A stretch of DNA of 6,174 nucleotides from contig DATHHS010000264.1 in NCBI GenBank assembly GCA_035317085.1, positions 1 to 6,174 on the forward strand, given 5' to 3'. The notes beneath the pieces were generated by a model that saw only the letters and a list, made by a program, of their open reading frames with translations, was not told the DNA's origin and made no database searches. Source of the DNA: VBDM01 sp035317085. Lineage in GTDB: Bacteria > Pseudomonadota > Gammaproteobacteria > Burkholderiales > SG8-39. How positions within the stretch are numbered: the first letter of the stretch is position 1; the number at the start of each line of letters is the position of its first letter. This document shows, in pieces, positions 1-6,174 of the stretch. The position numbers were made by a program, and so were the translations under genes.

Positions 1-207
1 GAGCTGATCCCGCGCGATATCATCAGGCGGTTCACGTGCACCTACAACGGCACGGAGGTGTTCCGTGTCGACCTGCATCCCGCGATCGCCGCGAATCCCC
101 TGCTCGTGTTTACCACGGTCGCGACGGAGACCGGCATGCTCTCGTTCCAATGGGTCGGCGACAACGGCTACACGGTGACCGAGATCGCCCCGATCCGCGT
201 CGAGTGA
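1..207 (+). CDS. soxZ: SoxZ, sulfur-oxidation carrier subunit (C-terminal part)
   Basis: The first 68 codons of the window read in frame 1 to a TGA and give the C-terminal two thirds of SoxZ; the family is about 100-110 residues, so roughly 35-40 residues lie upstream of the window. SoxZ pairs with SoxY in the periplasmic SoxYZ carrier. SoxY holds the substrate on a C-terminal cysteine, and SoxZ supplies the immunoglobulin-like partner that helps present it to SoxAX, SoxB and SoxCD. Visible family traits are the RRFTCTYNG strand, the FRVDLHPAIAANP segment, and the ending in which the FQWVGDNGYT strand is followed by a short charged tail. The stop codon overlaps the GTG start of soxA by four bases (GTGA), so the two genes are co-transcribed and probably translationally coupled. 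soxY would be expected just upstream, outside the window. Confidence 0.93.
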   Translation, partial: ELIPRDIIRRFTCTYNGTEVFRVDLHPAIAANPLLVFTTVATETGMLSFQWVGDNGYTVTEIAPIRVE

Positions 208-1007
208 GCGTCCGTACCGGCGTGCGCGTGCGTCTCGTATTGGCGGCGGCCGCCTGCGTTCTTCTCGATGTCGCAAGGACCGGCGCCGCCGCCGAGATTC
301 CGCTCGCCGAACGCCGCTCCGGCTACGAATTCATGAGCCGCGAGACGCGCGCGATGCAGGACGATGACGCCACCCATCCGGGCATGCTGTGGGTGCTGGA
401 CGGGGAAGCGCTATGGAACAGAAAAACGGGCACGGCGAACCGCTCCTGTTCCGACTGCCACGGCGATGCGCGCGCGAGCATGAAAGGCATCGCAGCGCGC
501 TATCCGGCCTTCAACGCCACGCGCGCCAGACCGGTGAATCTGGAGCAGCGCATCAACCTGTGCCGCACCGAGCGGCAGAAGGCGCCGCCGCTTGCCTACG
601 AGAGCAAGGACTTGCTGGCGCTGACCGCGTACGTCGCGCGGCAATCGCGCGGCCTGCCGATCAAGATCGCGATCGACGAGCGAACCCGGCCGTTTCTCGA
701 AGCAGGCAAGCAGACCTTTCATCGCCGCCAGGGCCAGCTCAACCTGTCCTGCGCTCAATGTCACGACGACCACTGGGAAAAACAGCTCGCCGGCAGCGCC
801 ATTACGCAGGCGCACCCCACCGGGTATCCGCTCTACCGCCTCGAGTGGCAAGGCCTGGGGTCGCTCGAGCGGCGACTGCGCAGTTGCCTCTTCGGAATTC
901 GCGCGCAAGTACCCGACTTCGGTTCCGACGAATTGGTCGATCTGGAGCTTTTCCTGATGTGGCGGGCGCGGGAGATGAAAATGGAAACGCCTGCGGTGCG
1001 GCCATAG
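204..1007 (+). CDS. soxA: SoxA, dihaem c-type cytochrome subunit of SoxAX
   Basis: SoxA joins SoxX in the periplasmic L-cysteine S-thiosulfotransferase that couples thiosulfate to the SoxY cysteine. The open frame extends upstream to an ATG at 36, but that part overlaps soxZ. The GTG at 204 overlaps the soxZ stop and places a normal Sec signal peptide first (basic RTGVRVR, hydrophobic core, cut near GAAA-EI), giving 267 residues, usual for SoxA. Two haem sites are present, CSDCH (82-86) and CAQCH (183-187), so this is the dihaem form. Cys120 in RINLCR matches the conserved ligand of the first haem. Cys228 in LRSCLFGIRAQ matches the catalytic cysteine, which carries a persulfide and ligates the second haem in characterised SoxA. 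No soxX or soxB follows; the next gene is convergent, so soxA ends this operon. The family call is very secure; the exact start is slightly less so because no strong ribosome binding site is visible. Confidence 0.95.
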   Translation: MSVRTGVRVRLVLAAAACVLLDVARTGAAAEIPLAERRSGYEFMSRETRAMQDDDATHPGMLWVLDGEALWNRKTGTANRSCSDCHGDARASMKGIAARYPAFNATRARPVNLEQRINLCRTERQKAPPLAYESKDLLALTAYVARQSRGLPIKIAIDERTRPFLEAGKQTFHRRQGQLNLSCAQCHDDHWEKQLAGSAITQAHPTGYPLYRLEWQGLGSLERRLRSCLFGIRAQVPDFGSDELVDLELFLMWRAREMKMETPAVRP

Positions 1008-1034
1008 CAGCTCGATGTGCTTGCCTGCTCTTCC

Positions 1035-1067
1035 CCGCGGAACGCGGCGGCGCCAGCGGCCGCCTTT
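1035..1067 (+). terminator. possible weak terminator after soxA
   Basis: The 63-base gap between the convergent soxA and hydrolase stops holds overlapping GC-rich inverted repeats. One stem is GGCGGC (1046-1051) with GCCGCC (1059-1064), a 7-base loop, then TTT and a short pyrimidine-rich run on the + strand. An alternative small stem is CCGCG (1035-1039) with CGCGG (1043-1047). The U-tract is poor, so this is at best a weak intrinsic terminator for the sox transcript. On the - strand neither stem is followed by a T-run, so it does not look like a terminator for the hydrolase gene. Confidence 0.3.
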
Positions 1068-1070
1068 GCT

Positions 1071-1871
1071 TCACCGGCCCCGCTGAAACACTTTGTCCAG
1101 AAACGTGACGATCAACTTCAGCAGCTCCTCCTCGCGTTCTTCGAAGAAATGATGCGCCCCCGGCACAACGACCTGGGCGGAACCCGGGTTCGCCAGAATC
1201 TGCTTCTTGCGCTCGTCGGCGCCCCACATCGTGATCGTCCAGTCCTCGCTCCCGAAGATGTCGAGCACCGGGATCTTGATGCGGAACATTTCCTCCAGTC
1301 CCTGGAGAATGCCGATGAACACCCAGGCACCGACGCTGGTGTCGTCGGTGCGGATGAGGTACTGGTTCGCCATGGTCGCGCCAAGACTGTGCGAGACGAT
1401 GGCGATGTTGCGGTAGCCCTTCGCCTTGAGGAAATCGACCGCCAGCTGGAAGCGCTCGCGCGCGTCCGGGTACAGGGGAACGTACAGGCCGAGAATGGCG
1501 GTGCTCGGAAGCACCGGAAGCTGGATCGATAGAGTGGCGTAACCCAGGTCCGCCAGCCGGGTGCGTAAGGTCCCGTAGAGCTCGAAATCGGGACTCCAGC
1601 CGCGCCCGTGCGCGACGACGACCGCGCCGCGCGCCTGCTTTGCTTCCGTATAGAGGGCGAGGAAACGGTGGCCGTTCTTCTGCGCCAGCCACTGCGCCTT
1701 GCCGATCATGAGACTCGGCAGGATGTCGTCGGCCCAGCGCTTCTCGCGTTCGTAATCCTGCGCATGCGCCGCGAGCGACAGGCTCGCTAAAAAAGCGGCG
1801 AGGAGGAAGTGAAAAACAAAAAGCCCGCGAACGCGGGCTTTTTGTCGCGCTTGCGCTCGAACGCTAGGCAA
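1071..1871 (-). CDS. exported alpha/beta hydrolase, DUF3530-like
   Basis: This 266-residue protein has an alpha/beta-hydrolase fold. A hydrophobic segment (about residues 17-37) ending AHA-QDY looks like a Sec signal peptide. The oxyanion region reads VVVAHGRGWSPD (84-95). The nucleophile elbow is SHSLG with Ser162, so the usual first glycine is Ser160. The likely acid is Asp210 in LDIFGSED, and the likely base is His240 or His241 in GAHHFF. The HGxGW-PD segment and the TLSIQLPV strand resemble DUF3530 proteins, whose substrates are unknown; an esterase-like activity is only inference. The one canonical start ahead of the signal peptide is a TTG at 1871, which overlaps the end of iorB and has no clear ribosome binding site. 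No other ATG, GTG or TTG occurs in frame before residue 55. A strong terminator hairpin lies within codons 10-18, so expression downstream of iorB is in question. The gene is convergent with soxA. Fold is confident, start uncertain, substrate unknown. Confidence 0.8.
   Translation of the reverse strand: MPSVRAQARQKARVRGLFVFHFLLAAFLASLSLAAHAQDYEREKRWADDILPSLMIGKAQWLAQKNGHRFLALYTEAKQARGAVVVAHGRGWSPDFELYGTLRTRLADLGYATLSIQLPVLPSTAILGLYVPLYPDARERFQLAVDFLKAKGYRNIAIVSHSLGATMANQYLIRTDDTSVGAWVFIGILQGLEEMFRIKIPVLDIFGSEDWTITMWGADERKKQILANPGSAQVVVPGAHHFFEEREEELLKLIVTFLDKVFQRGR
1818..1843 (-). terminator. strong intrinsic terminator after iorB, inside the hydrolase frame
   Basis: A perfect 12-base inverted repeat, AAAAAGCCCGCG (1818-1829) and CGCGGGCTTTTT (1832-1843), surrounds AA. 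As RNA it would fold as a GC stem with a GAAC/GUUC tetraloop. On the - strand the stem runs straight into TTTTTGTTTTT, an excellent U-tract. It begins 20 bases past the iorB stop, where a terminator for the iorAB transcript is expected. On the + strand the stem also ends in TTTTT, so it could act in both directions. It overlaps codons 10-18 of the hydrolase frame. Confidence 0.88.
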
Positions 1872-3987
1872 GGCTGAAGGGCATCTTGCGCAGCCGCTTG
1901 CCGGTCAGCGCGAAGACCGCGTTCGCCACCGTCGGCGAGAGCAGGGCCATGCCGGGCTCGCCTATCCCGCCCGGCTTCTCAGTGCTGTTGACGATGTGCA
2001 TCTCGATCTTCGGCGTCTCCGGCATGCGCACGACCTTGTACTGGTGGAAGTTGGTCTGTTGCACGCGACCGTCCTTCAGCGTGATGTCGCCGTAGAGCAG
2101 CGCCGACAGGCCGAACACGATGTTGCTCTCGAGTTGCTGCTGGACGATGTTCGGATTGACCATGCTGCCAAGATCGACCGCGATCACGACGCGATGCACC
2201 TTGATCTGGCCGTTCTCGACCGACACCTCCGCCACCTGCGACATGTAGGTATCGTAACCCTCCATCAGGCCGATCCCGCGCGCCCGTCCGGCCGGCAACG
2301 GCGTGCCCCAGCCGGCTTTCTGTGCCGCGAGCTGCAGCACGTTCTTGAAGCGCGGCTGCTTGTCGAGCAGCGCGAGGCGGTACTCGTAGGGATCCTTGCC
2401 CGCCGCAGCCGCCATCTCGTCGACGAAGGATTCGTTGGCAAATACGTTGAGCGCGTGCGACACCGAACGCAGGTAGCCGACCCGAAGGCCCGTGTCGTGA
2501 ATCACCGTGGCGACCGACTGGTTGGGAATATCGTAGGGCACGAGGATGGCTTCGGTCATCAAGGGATCGACGCCGTCTTTCACCAGCGGCGGGAAGAGGC
2601 GCGCCGTCACCGACGGCGAGCTCATCTTGAAACTCAGCGCGACCGGCTTGCCGCTCGCGTCGAGGCCGGCGGACATCTGCGTCAGGCTGATCGGACGGTA
2701 GAAGTCGTGCGTCATGTCGTCTTCCCGCGTCCACACCAGCTTCACCGGCGCACCCACCGCCTTGGAAATCTCGACCGCCTGCGCCATGTAATCGCAGTCG
2801 ATGCGCCGGCCGAAGCCGCCGCCGAGGAACGTGGTCTTGACCGTGATCTGCTCGGGCTTGAGGCCGGTGATTGCGGAGGCCATGCCCAGCGCCAGCTGCT
2901 GGAACTGGATCGAGCCGATCAGCAGCGCCGAATCCTTGCGGACGTCGGCGGTGAAATTCATCGGCTCCAGCGGCGAGTGCGAGAGGAACGGCATCTCGTA
3001 GGTCGCCTCCACCGTCTTGGCGGCAGTCTTCATTCCTTCGGCGACGTTGCCCTGCTGCCTGATCTGCGCGCCGGGCGCGGACATCGCCGCAAGGAGTCCC
3101 GCCGACACCGACGCGGAGCTGAGCGCCTTCCCGGCGCTCTCGTCCCACGTGACGTCGATCGTGTCGCGCGCCGTCTTCGCCTGCCACCAGCTGTCGGCCA
3201 CTACGGCAACGCCGTCGGTGATCTGCACGACGTGCTTCACGCCCGGCATCCCCTTCGCCTTCGCAGCGTCGAAGCTCACCACCTTGCCGCCGATCACGGG
3301 GCATTGCGCGAGCGAGGCATAAAGCATCCCGGGGAGCTTGACGTCGATGCCGAACACCGTCTTGCCGTTGATCTTGTCGGCGGTGTCCATGCGTTTCAGC
3401 GGCTTGCCGACGTAGCGGAATTTCGATGGATCCTTGAGCTTCACTTCCTTCGGCGGGGTGAGCTTGGAGGCCGCCGCCGCCAGCGAGCCGTAGCTCGCTT
3501 TCTTGCCGCCGGGACCGGTCACCGAGCCGTTGCTGGCCTTGAGCGTGGACGCATCCACGCCCCATTTCTGCGCCGCGGCGCTCACGAGCATCATGCGCGC
3601 CTGCGCGCCGGCGACGCGCAGCTTCTCCCAACCGTCGCGCACCGAGGTCGAACCGCCGGTGATCTGGCCGCCCAGCATGCTGTTGATATAGACCTCACCC
3701 GGCGGCGCGAACTCGACTTTGACCTTGCTCAGGTCGACCTCGAGCTCTTCCGCGACCAGCGTCGGCAGGGCCATGACCACCCCTTGCCCCATTTCCGAAC
3801 GCGCGCAGAGAATCGTGATGCTGTTGTCGCTGCCAACGCGCACCCAGGCGTTCATCGCCGAGGATTCGGCTGCCGCGAGCGCGCGGTTGAACATTCCAGG
3901 CAGCGCAACGCCGATCACCAGGCCGCCGCTTACGGCGGCGCCGGATTTGAGGAAGGTGCGGCGGGTGGGATTCTTCAGTGGGTTCAT
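1864..3987 (-). CDS. iorB: molybdopterin-binding large subunit, isoquinoline 1-oxidoreductase beta type
   Basis: This 707-residue protein is the molybdenum-cofactor subunit of a xanthine dehydrogenase family hydroxylase, closest in layout to IorB. Such enzymes hydroxylate N-heteroaromatics or oxidise aldehydes using water-derived oxygen; the substrate here cannot be read from sequence. The open frame continues upstream to 4188, but that part overlaps the small-subunit gene. The ATG at 3987 has a good ribosome binding site and starts a twin-arginine signal, RRTFLK (residues 9-14) with a hydrophobic stretch to ALAAA (36-40). Cofactor-binding segments are SEMGQGV (64-70), GGGFGRR (389-395) and GGIGEPG near the C-terminus. 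Glu677 in that last motif is the expected catalytic glutamate. The a/b-hammerhead domain starts near residue 200, after the first cofactor segment, the inserted order typical of IorB. It begins two bases after the iorA stop and is surely in the same operon. A terminator follows its stop. The gene symbol denotes family, not proven substrate. Confidence 0.9.
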   Translation of the reverse strand: MNPLKNPTRRTFLKSGAAVSGGLVIGVALPGMFNRALAAAESSAMNAWVRVGSDNSITILCARSEMGQGVVMALPTLVAEELEVDLSKVKVEFAPPGEVYINSMLGGQITGGSTSVRDGWEKLRVAGAQARMMLVSAAAQKWGVDASTLKASNGSVTGPGGKKASYGSLAAAASKLTPPKEVKLKDPSKFRYVGKPLKRMDTADKINGKTVFGIDVKLPGMLYASLAQCPVIGGKVVSFDAAKAKGMPGVKHVVQITDGVAVVADSWWQAKTARDTIDVTWDESAGKALSSASVSAGLLAAMSAPGAQIRQQGNVAEGMKTAAKTVEATYEMPFLSHSPLEPMNFTADVRKDSALLIGSIQFQQLALGMASAITGLKPEQITVKTTFLGGGFGRRIDCDYMAQAVEISKAVGAPVKLVWTREDDMTHDFYRPISLTQMSAGLDASGKPVALSFKMSSPSVTARLFPPLVKDGVDPLMTEAILVPYDIPNQSVATVIHDTGLRVGYLRSVSHALNVFANESFVDEMAAAAGKDPYEYRLALLDKQPRFKNVLQLAAQKAGWGTPLPAGRARGIGLMEGYDTYMSQVAEVSVENGQIKVHRVVIAVDLGSMVNPNIVQQQLESNIVFGLSALLYGDITLKDGRVQQTNFHQYKVVRMPETPKIEMHIVNSTEKPGGIGEPGMALLSPTVANAVFALTGKRLRKMPFSLA

Positions 3988-3989
3988 GA

Positions 3990-4454
3990 TCAGGCTCCCT
4001 TGCTGCCGGCGGCTTTGTGAATTGCCGCACGGATACGCGGATAGGTGCCGCAGCGACAGATGTTGCCCGCCATGGCGTTGTCGATGTCGGCGTCGGTCGG
4101 TTTGGGTTTTTCGGCGAGGAGCGCCGTCGCGCTCATGATCTGGCCCGACTGGCAGTAGCCGCATTGCGGCACATCGAGCGCCGCCCATGCCGCCTGCACC
4201 CTCTTGCCGGCTTCAGTGGCCCCGATCGCCTCTATCGTTGTCACCTTCTTTCCCGCGGCCGCCGACACCGGCGTGCCGCACGAGCGCACCGGCTTGCCCT
4301 CGAGATGCACGGTGCAGGCGCCGCACAACTGCGCGCCGCAACCGAACTTGGTGCCCGTCATGTCGAGGCTGTCGCGCAGCACCCAGAGCAGGGGCGTGCT
4401 CGGATCGACGTCGACCTGACGTGCTTTTCCGTTTACCGTGAGACTGACCATCAT
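3990..4454 (-). CDS. iorA: [2Fe-2S] small subunit, isoquinoline 1-oxidoreductase alpha type
   Basis: This 154-residue protein carries the two [2Fe-2S] clusters that take electrons from the molybdenum centre of the large subunit. The N-terminal plant-ferredoxin-like domain (1-75) has Cys39, Cys44, Cys47 and Cys59 in GCGAQLCGACTV and RSC. The C-terminal helical domain has Cys98 and Cys101 in CGYC and Cys133 and Cys135 in CRC. All eight ligands are intact, and the length is normal for the family. The frame extends to a TTG at 4475, but that would run through the ribosome binding site; the ATG at 4454 (or the adjacent one at 4451) is the better start. It has no signal peptide, as is usual when a Tat-targeted partner carries the folded small subunit across the membrane. 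It is followed after two bases by iorB and preceded by its own promoter. No FAD subunit or cytochrome is in view, so the electron acceptor is unknown. Confidence 0.93.
   Translation of the reverse strand: MMVSLTVNGKARQVDVDPSTPLLWVLRDSLDMTGTKFGCGAQLCGACTVHLEGKPVRSCGTPVSAAAGKKVTTIEAIGATEAGKRVQAAWAALDVPQCGYCQSGQIMSATALLAEKPKPTDADIDNAMAGNICRCGTYPRIRAAIHKAAGSKGA
3995..4001 (-). promoter_or_regulatory. ribosome binding site of iorB
   Basis: On the - strand AAGGGAG lies 7 bases before the ATG at 3987, inside the last codons of iorA. This supports the start at the Tat signal over the longer frame, and fits coupled translation of the two subunits. Confidence 0.8.
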
Positions 4455-4458
4455 GTTG

Positions 4459-4466
4459 CCTCCCTT
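4459..4466 (-). promoter_or_regulatory. ribosome binding site of iorA
   Basis: On the - strand AAGGGAGG lies 4 bases before the ATG at 4454 and 7 bases before the ATG at 4451. It rules against the longer TTG start at 4475. The spacing slightly favours the second ATG, which would shorten the protein by one residue. The core is nearly identical to the iorB site, so the two subunits may be made at similar rates. Confidence 0.8.
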
Positions 4467-4489
4467 AGAGGACAAAGACCGGAACGGGC

Positions 4490-4518
4490 ATTAAATCCCA
4501 CATAAAAGCAAAAATCAA
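4490..4518 (-). promoter_or_regulatory. sigma70-type promoter of iorAB
   Basis: On the - strand TTGATT (4518-4513) and TTTAAT (4495-4490) are separated by exactly 17 bases, matching the TTGACA/TATAAT consensus at four and five of six positions. The stretch is markedly AT-rich within GC-rich DNA and lies between two genes. Transcription would start near 4483, leaving a leader of about 30 bases before iorA. This suggests iorAB can be expressed independently of the upstream large-subunit gene, although no terminator separates them. Confidence 0.65.
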
Positions 4519-4530
4519 TCTTCGACACCT

Positions 4531-4540
4531 CTTCCGGAAG
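4531..4540. repeat. 10-base palindrome upstream of the iorAB promoter
   Basis: CTTCCGGAAG is a perfect palindrome lying 12 bases upstream of the predicted -35 hexamer and 4 bases after the stop of the preceding gene. Its position would suit an activator or repressor site, but it is short and occurs only once in the gap. It has no T-run on either side, so it is not an intrinsic terminator. Confidence 0.3.
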
Positions 4541-4544
4541 CGAG

Positions 4545-6174
4545 TTACGCCAGCGCCTGTTTCACCCGCTCCGGCGCAAAAGGCAGGGCACGCAATCGCT
4601 TGTCCGTCGCGTTGGCGATGGCATTGGCAATCGCCGCGGCCGCCGGGCCCTGCGAGCCTTCGCCCACGCCGAGGAAACGCTCGTCGGGGCGATCGAGCAG
4701 CACGACTTCGACTTGCGGCACGTCTTCGAAGTGGATGATCGGGTAGTCCGCCCACGATTGCGTGGTGACGCGCGTGCGGTCGTATCCCACCGACTCCATC
4801 AGTGTCCAGCTCGCCGACTGGATGATGCCGCCCTCGATCTGGTTGACGACGCCGTCCGGGTTGACGATCTGCCCTGCATCGACCGCGGCTACCGCGCGCG
4901 TGACGCGCACCTTGCCGCTCGCGCGATCGACCGTGACGTCGGCCACCATCGCCACGTAGCACGCCAGATTCTTGTACTTGGAGAACGCGAACCCGCGACC
5001 GCGAGCGCCATCCCCTTTCGCGTTCGGCTGCCAGCCGGCGCGTTGCGCGGCGGCCTCGACCACGGCACGCGCGCGAGGATCCTTCAGGTGCCGCAGGCGG
5101 AACTCGACCGGATCGGCGCCCGCCGCCAATGCAAGTTCGTCGATAAAGGATTCGAGCGCGAACACGTTGGAGTAGCCGCCTAGCGTGCGCAGTGCCGAAG
5201 TGCGCAGCGGCATCTCCGGCAGGAAGTGCTTCATCACCTTCTGGTTCGGAAAATCGTAGAGCGGGATCGAGTTGCGGTCGCCGCCTCCGGTGGGCTGCGG
5301 CGGATCGACCGGGAACGGCATCTTGGAGGGTTTCTCCAGGTGCCAGCTCGCCAGGAGATTCACGCCGCCCGCCGCGCCGGGCCGGTTGTTGTGCGGATGG
5401 CTCCAGACGTCATGCGTCCAGTTGACGATGTTGCCCTGGGCATCGAGCCCGCCCGAGAGCTTCATCACCATCGCCGAACCGAACGGCTCCCACTGGAACT
5501 CGTCGTCGCGCATCCATTGCAACTTGACCGGGCGGCCGCCCGTCGCGCGCGCCACCAGCGCCGCGTCCAGCGCCACATCGTCGGCGCCGTTGTGGCCGTA
5601 GCACCCCGCGCTTTCAGCGTGTATGCAATGGATGTTCGCGGGATCGGTCGCGAACACCTGGGCGAGATCGCCGCGCAGCGGAAACACGCCCTGGCTGTGG
5701 GTCCACACCGTGAGCTTGCCCTCGCGCCACTGCGCCACCGCGCACGATGGGCCGATCGAGCCGTGAACCTGGAATGGGCGCGTGTAAGTCGCATTGAGCG
5801 TCTTGGCGGATGCAGCGGCGGTTGCGGAAGTTTTTTCGTTGACCACCGAGTCCACCGACTTCGCCTTCGTCAACAGGTGCTCGTAGAGAGCCTCGCCCGA
5901 AGGCGGCAGCGATTCGGTTTCCTTCCACTTCGCCGACTGCTTGAGCGCCAGGCGTGCCTTGATCGCCTGTTCCTCACGCTCCGCAGCCACGCCCAGAAAA
6001 TCGCCGTCGCGCACTACCGCGATCACACCGGGTAGCCGTTTTACGCCGGCTTCGTCGAAGGATACGAGCTGGGCGCCGGGTGAAGGCGGACGCACCACAC
6101 GTCCGAACACCATCCCTGGCAGGCGCACATCCTGGACATAGGCGGCGCCGCCGGTCATCTTCTTCGGGATGTCG
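4545..6174 (-). CDS. second molybdopterin-binding large subunit, xanthine dehydrogenase family (N-terminus missing)
   Basis: The 542 visible codons stay open to the window edge. The ATG at 6158 is internal: upstream codons read DIPKK, the usual lead-in to the hammerhead domain (TGGAAYVQDVRLPGM). By alignment with the neighbouring IorB, where this domain starts near residue 200, about 200 residues are missing and the full protein would be near 745. Cofactor-binding segments follow. The position of GGGFG is taken by GCYGHNGADD (about 5579-5608), and the C-terminal loop reads GVGEGSQGP, with the expected catalytic glutamate encoded at 4659-4661. Both variants fit a subgroup of nicotinate-dehydrogenase-like (NicB-type) large subunits. 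An ESFIDELALAAGADPVEFRL segment is also typical. Such proteins usually pair with a [2Fe-2S] subunit and sometimes a cytochrome c; these may lie upstream outside the window, or it may share the IorA encoded 90 bases downstream. Substrate and export signal cannot be judged from this fragment. Confidence 0.88.
   Translation of the reverse strand, partial: DIPKKMTGGAAYVQDVRLPGMVFGRVVRPPSPGAQLVSFDEAGVKRLPGVIAVVRDGDFLGVAAEREEQAIKARLALKQSAKWKETESLPPSGEALYEHLLTKAKSVDSVVNEKTSATAAASAKTLNATYTRPFQVHGSIGPSCAVAQWREGKLTVWTHSQGVFPLRGDLAQVFATDPANIHCIHAESAGCYGHNGADDVALDAALVARATGGRPVKLQWMRDDEFQWEPFGSAMVMKLSGGLDAQGNIVNWTHDVWSHPHNNRPGAAGGVNLLASWHLEKPSKMPFPVDPPQPTGGGDRNSIPLYDFPNQKVMKHFLPEMPLRTSALRTLGGYSNVFALESFIDELALAAGADPVEFRLRHLKDPRARAVVEAAAQRAGWQPNAKGDGARGRGFAFSKYKNLACYVAMVADVTVDRASGKVRVTRAVAAVDAGQIVNPDGVVNQIEGGIIQSASWTLMESVGYDRTRVTTQSWADYPIIHFEDVPQVEVVLLDRPDERFLGVGEGSQGPAAAAIANAIANATDKRLRALPFAPERVKQALA

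Noticed and set aside
36..203. N-terminal extension of the soxA frame from the ATG at 36
   Set aside because: It overlaps the conserved soxZ coding sequence and would bury the signal peptide; the GTG at 204 fits both the overlap pattern and the signal peptide.
1771..1797. Small inverted repeats GCGAGC/GCTCGC and CGCT/AGCG around a run of six A
   Set aside because: They lie within the signal-peptide codons of the hydrolase, the stems are short, and on neither strand is a stem followed by a proper T-run; probably chance in GC-rich DNA.
1979..3631. A 550-codon open frame on the - strand in another phase of iorB
   Set aside because: The translation is Arg/Gly/Ala-rich low-complexity sequence and lies wholly inside the real gene; a GC-bias artefact.
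1996..4020. A very long open frame (over 650 codons) on the + strand, antisense to iorB and the end of iorA
   Set aside because: Its translation is rich in Arg, His and Leu without domains, as expected opposite a GC-rich gene with strong third-position bias; the opposite strand encodes clear, full-length conserved proteins.
3988..4188. N-terminal extension of iorB into iorA
   Set aside because: The extra residues are Arg-rich shadow sequence over conserved iorA codons, and the ATG at 3987 has a proper ribosome binding site and Tat signal.
5226..6035. A 269-codon open frame on the + strand opposite the partial large subunit
   Set aside because: It has no recognisable motif and its composition is that of an antisense shadow.

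Overview
The window is GC-rich bacterial DNA with tight gene packing. It most resembles a proteobacterium, probably a betaproteobacterium (Burkholderiales-like), carrying part of a Sox sulfur-oxidation cluster next to molybdenum hydroxylase genes. The taxonomic guess rests on gene content, GC bias and protein character only; no marker gene is present.

Layout. Positions 1-1007 (+ strand) hold the 3' end of soxZ and a complete soxA, joined by a 4-base stop/start overlap. Positions 1008-1070 are a short convergent gap with GC-rich inverted repeats. The rest is on the - strand. In transcription order it holds: a molybdopterin-binding large subunit of the xanthine dehydrogenase family, cut by the window edge (6174-4545); a 90-base gap with a convincing sigma70-type promoter (-35 TTGATT, 17 bases, -10 TTTAAT); a small [2Fe-2S] subunit of IorA type (4454-3990); a Tat-exported molybdopterin large subunit of IorB type (3987-1864); and an exported DUF3530-like alpha/beta hydrolase (1871-1071).

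How the genes work together. SoxZ is half of the SoxYZ carrier that holds the sulfur substrate on a SoxY cysteine. SoxA is the dihaem half of SoxAX, which loads thiosulfate onto that carrier. IorA and IorB should form a two-subunit molybdenum hydroxylase, with electrons passing from the Mo cofactor to two [2Fe-2S] clusters; no FAD subunit is present in the window. The twin-arginine signal is on IorB only, so IorA is presumably carried out folded with it. All four complete genes therefore appear to act in the periplasm.

The most interesting non-coding point is a near-perfect intrinsic terminator (1818-1843). It lies just after the iorB stop but inside the only plausible reading frame of the hydrolase, so either hydrolase expression depends on readthrough or coupled translation, or its start is unusual. 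I saw no mobile element, CRISPR array, tRNA, rRNA or convincing new system.
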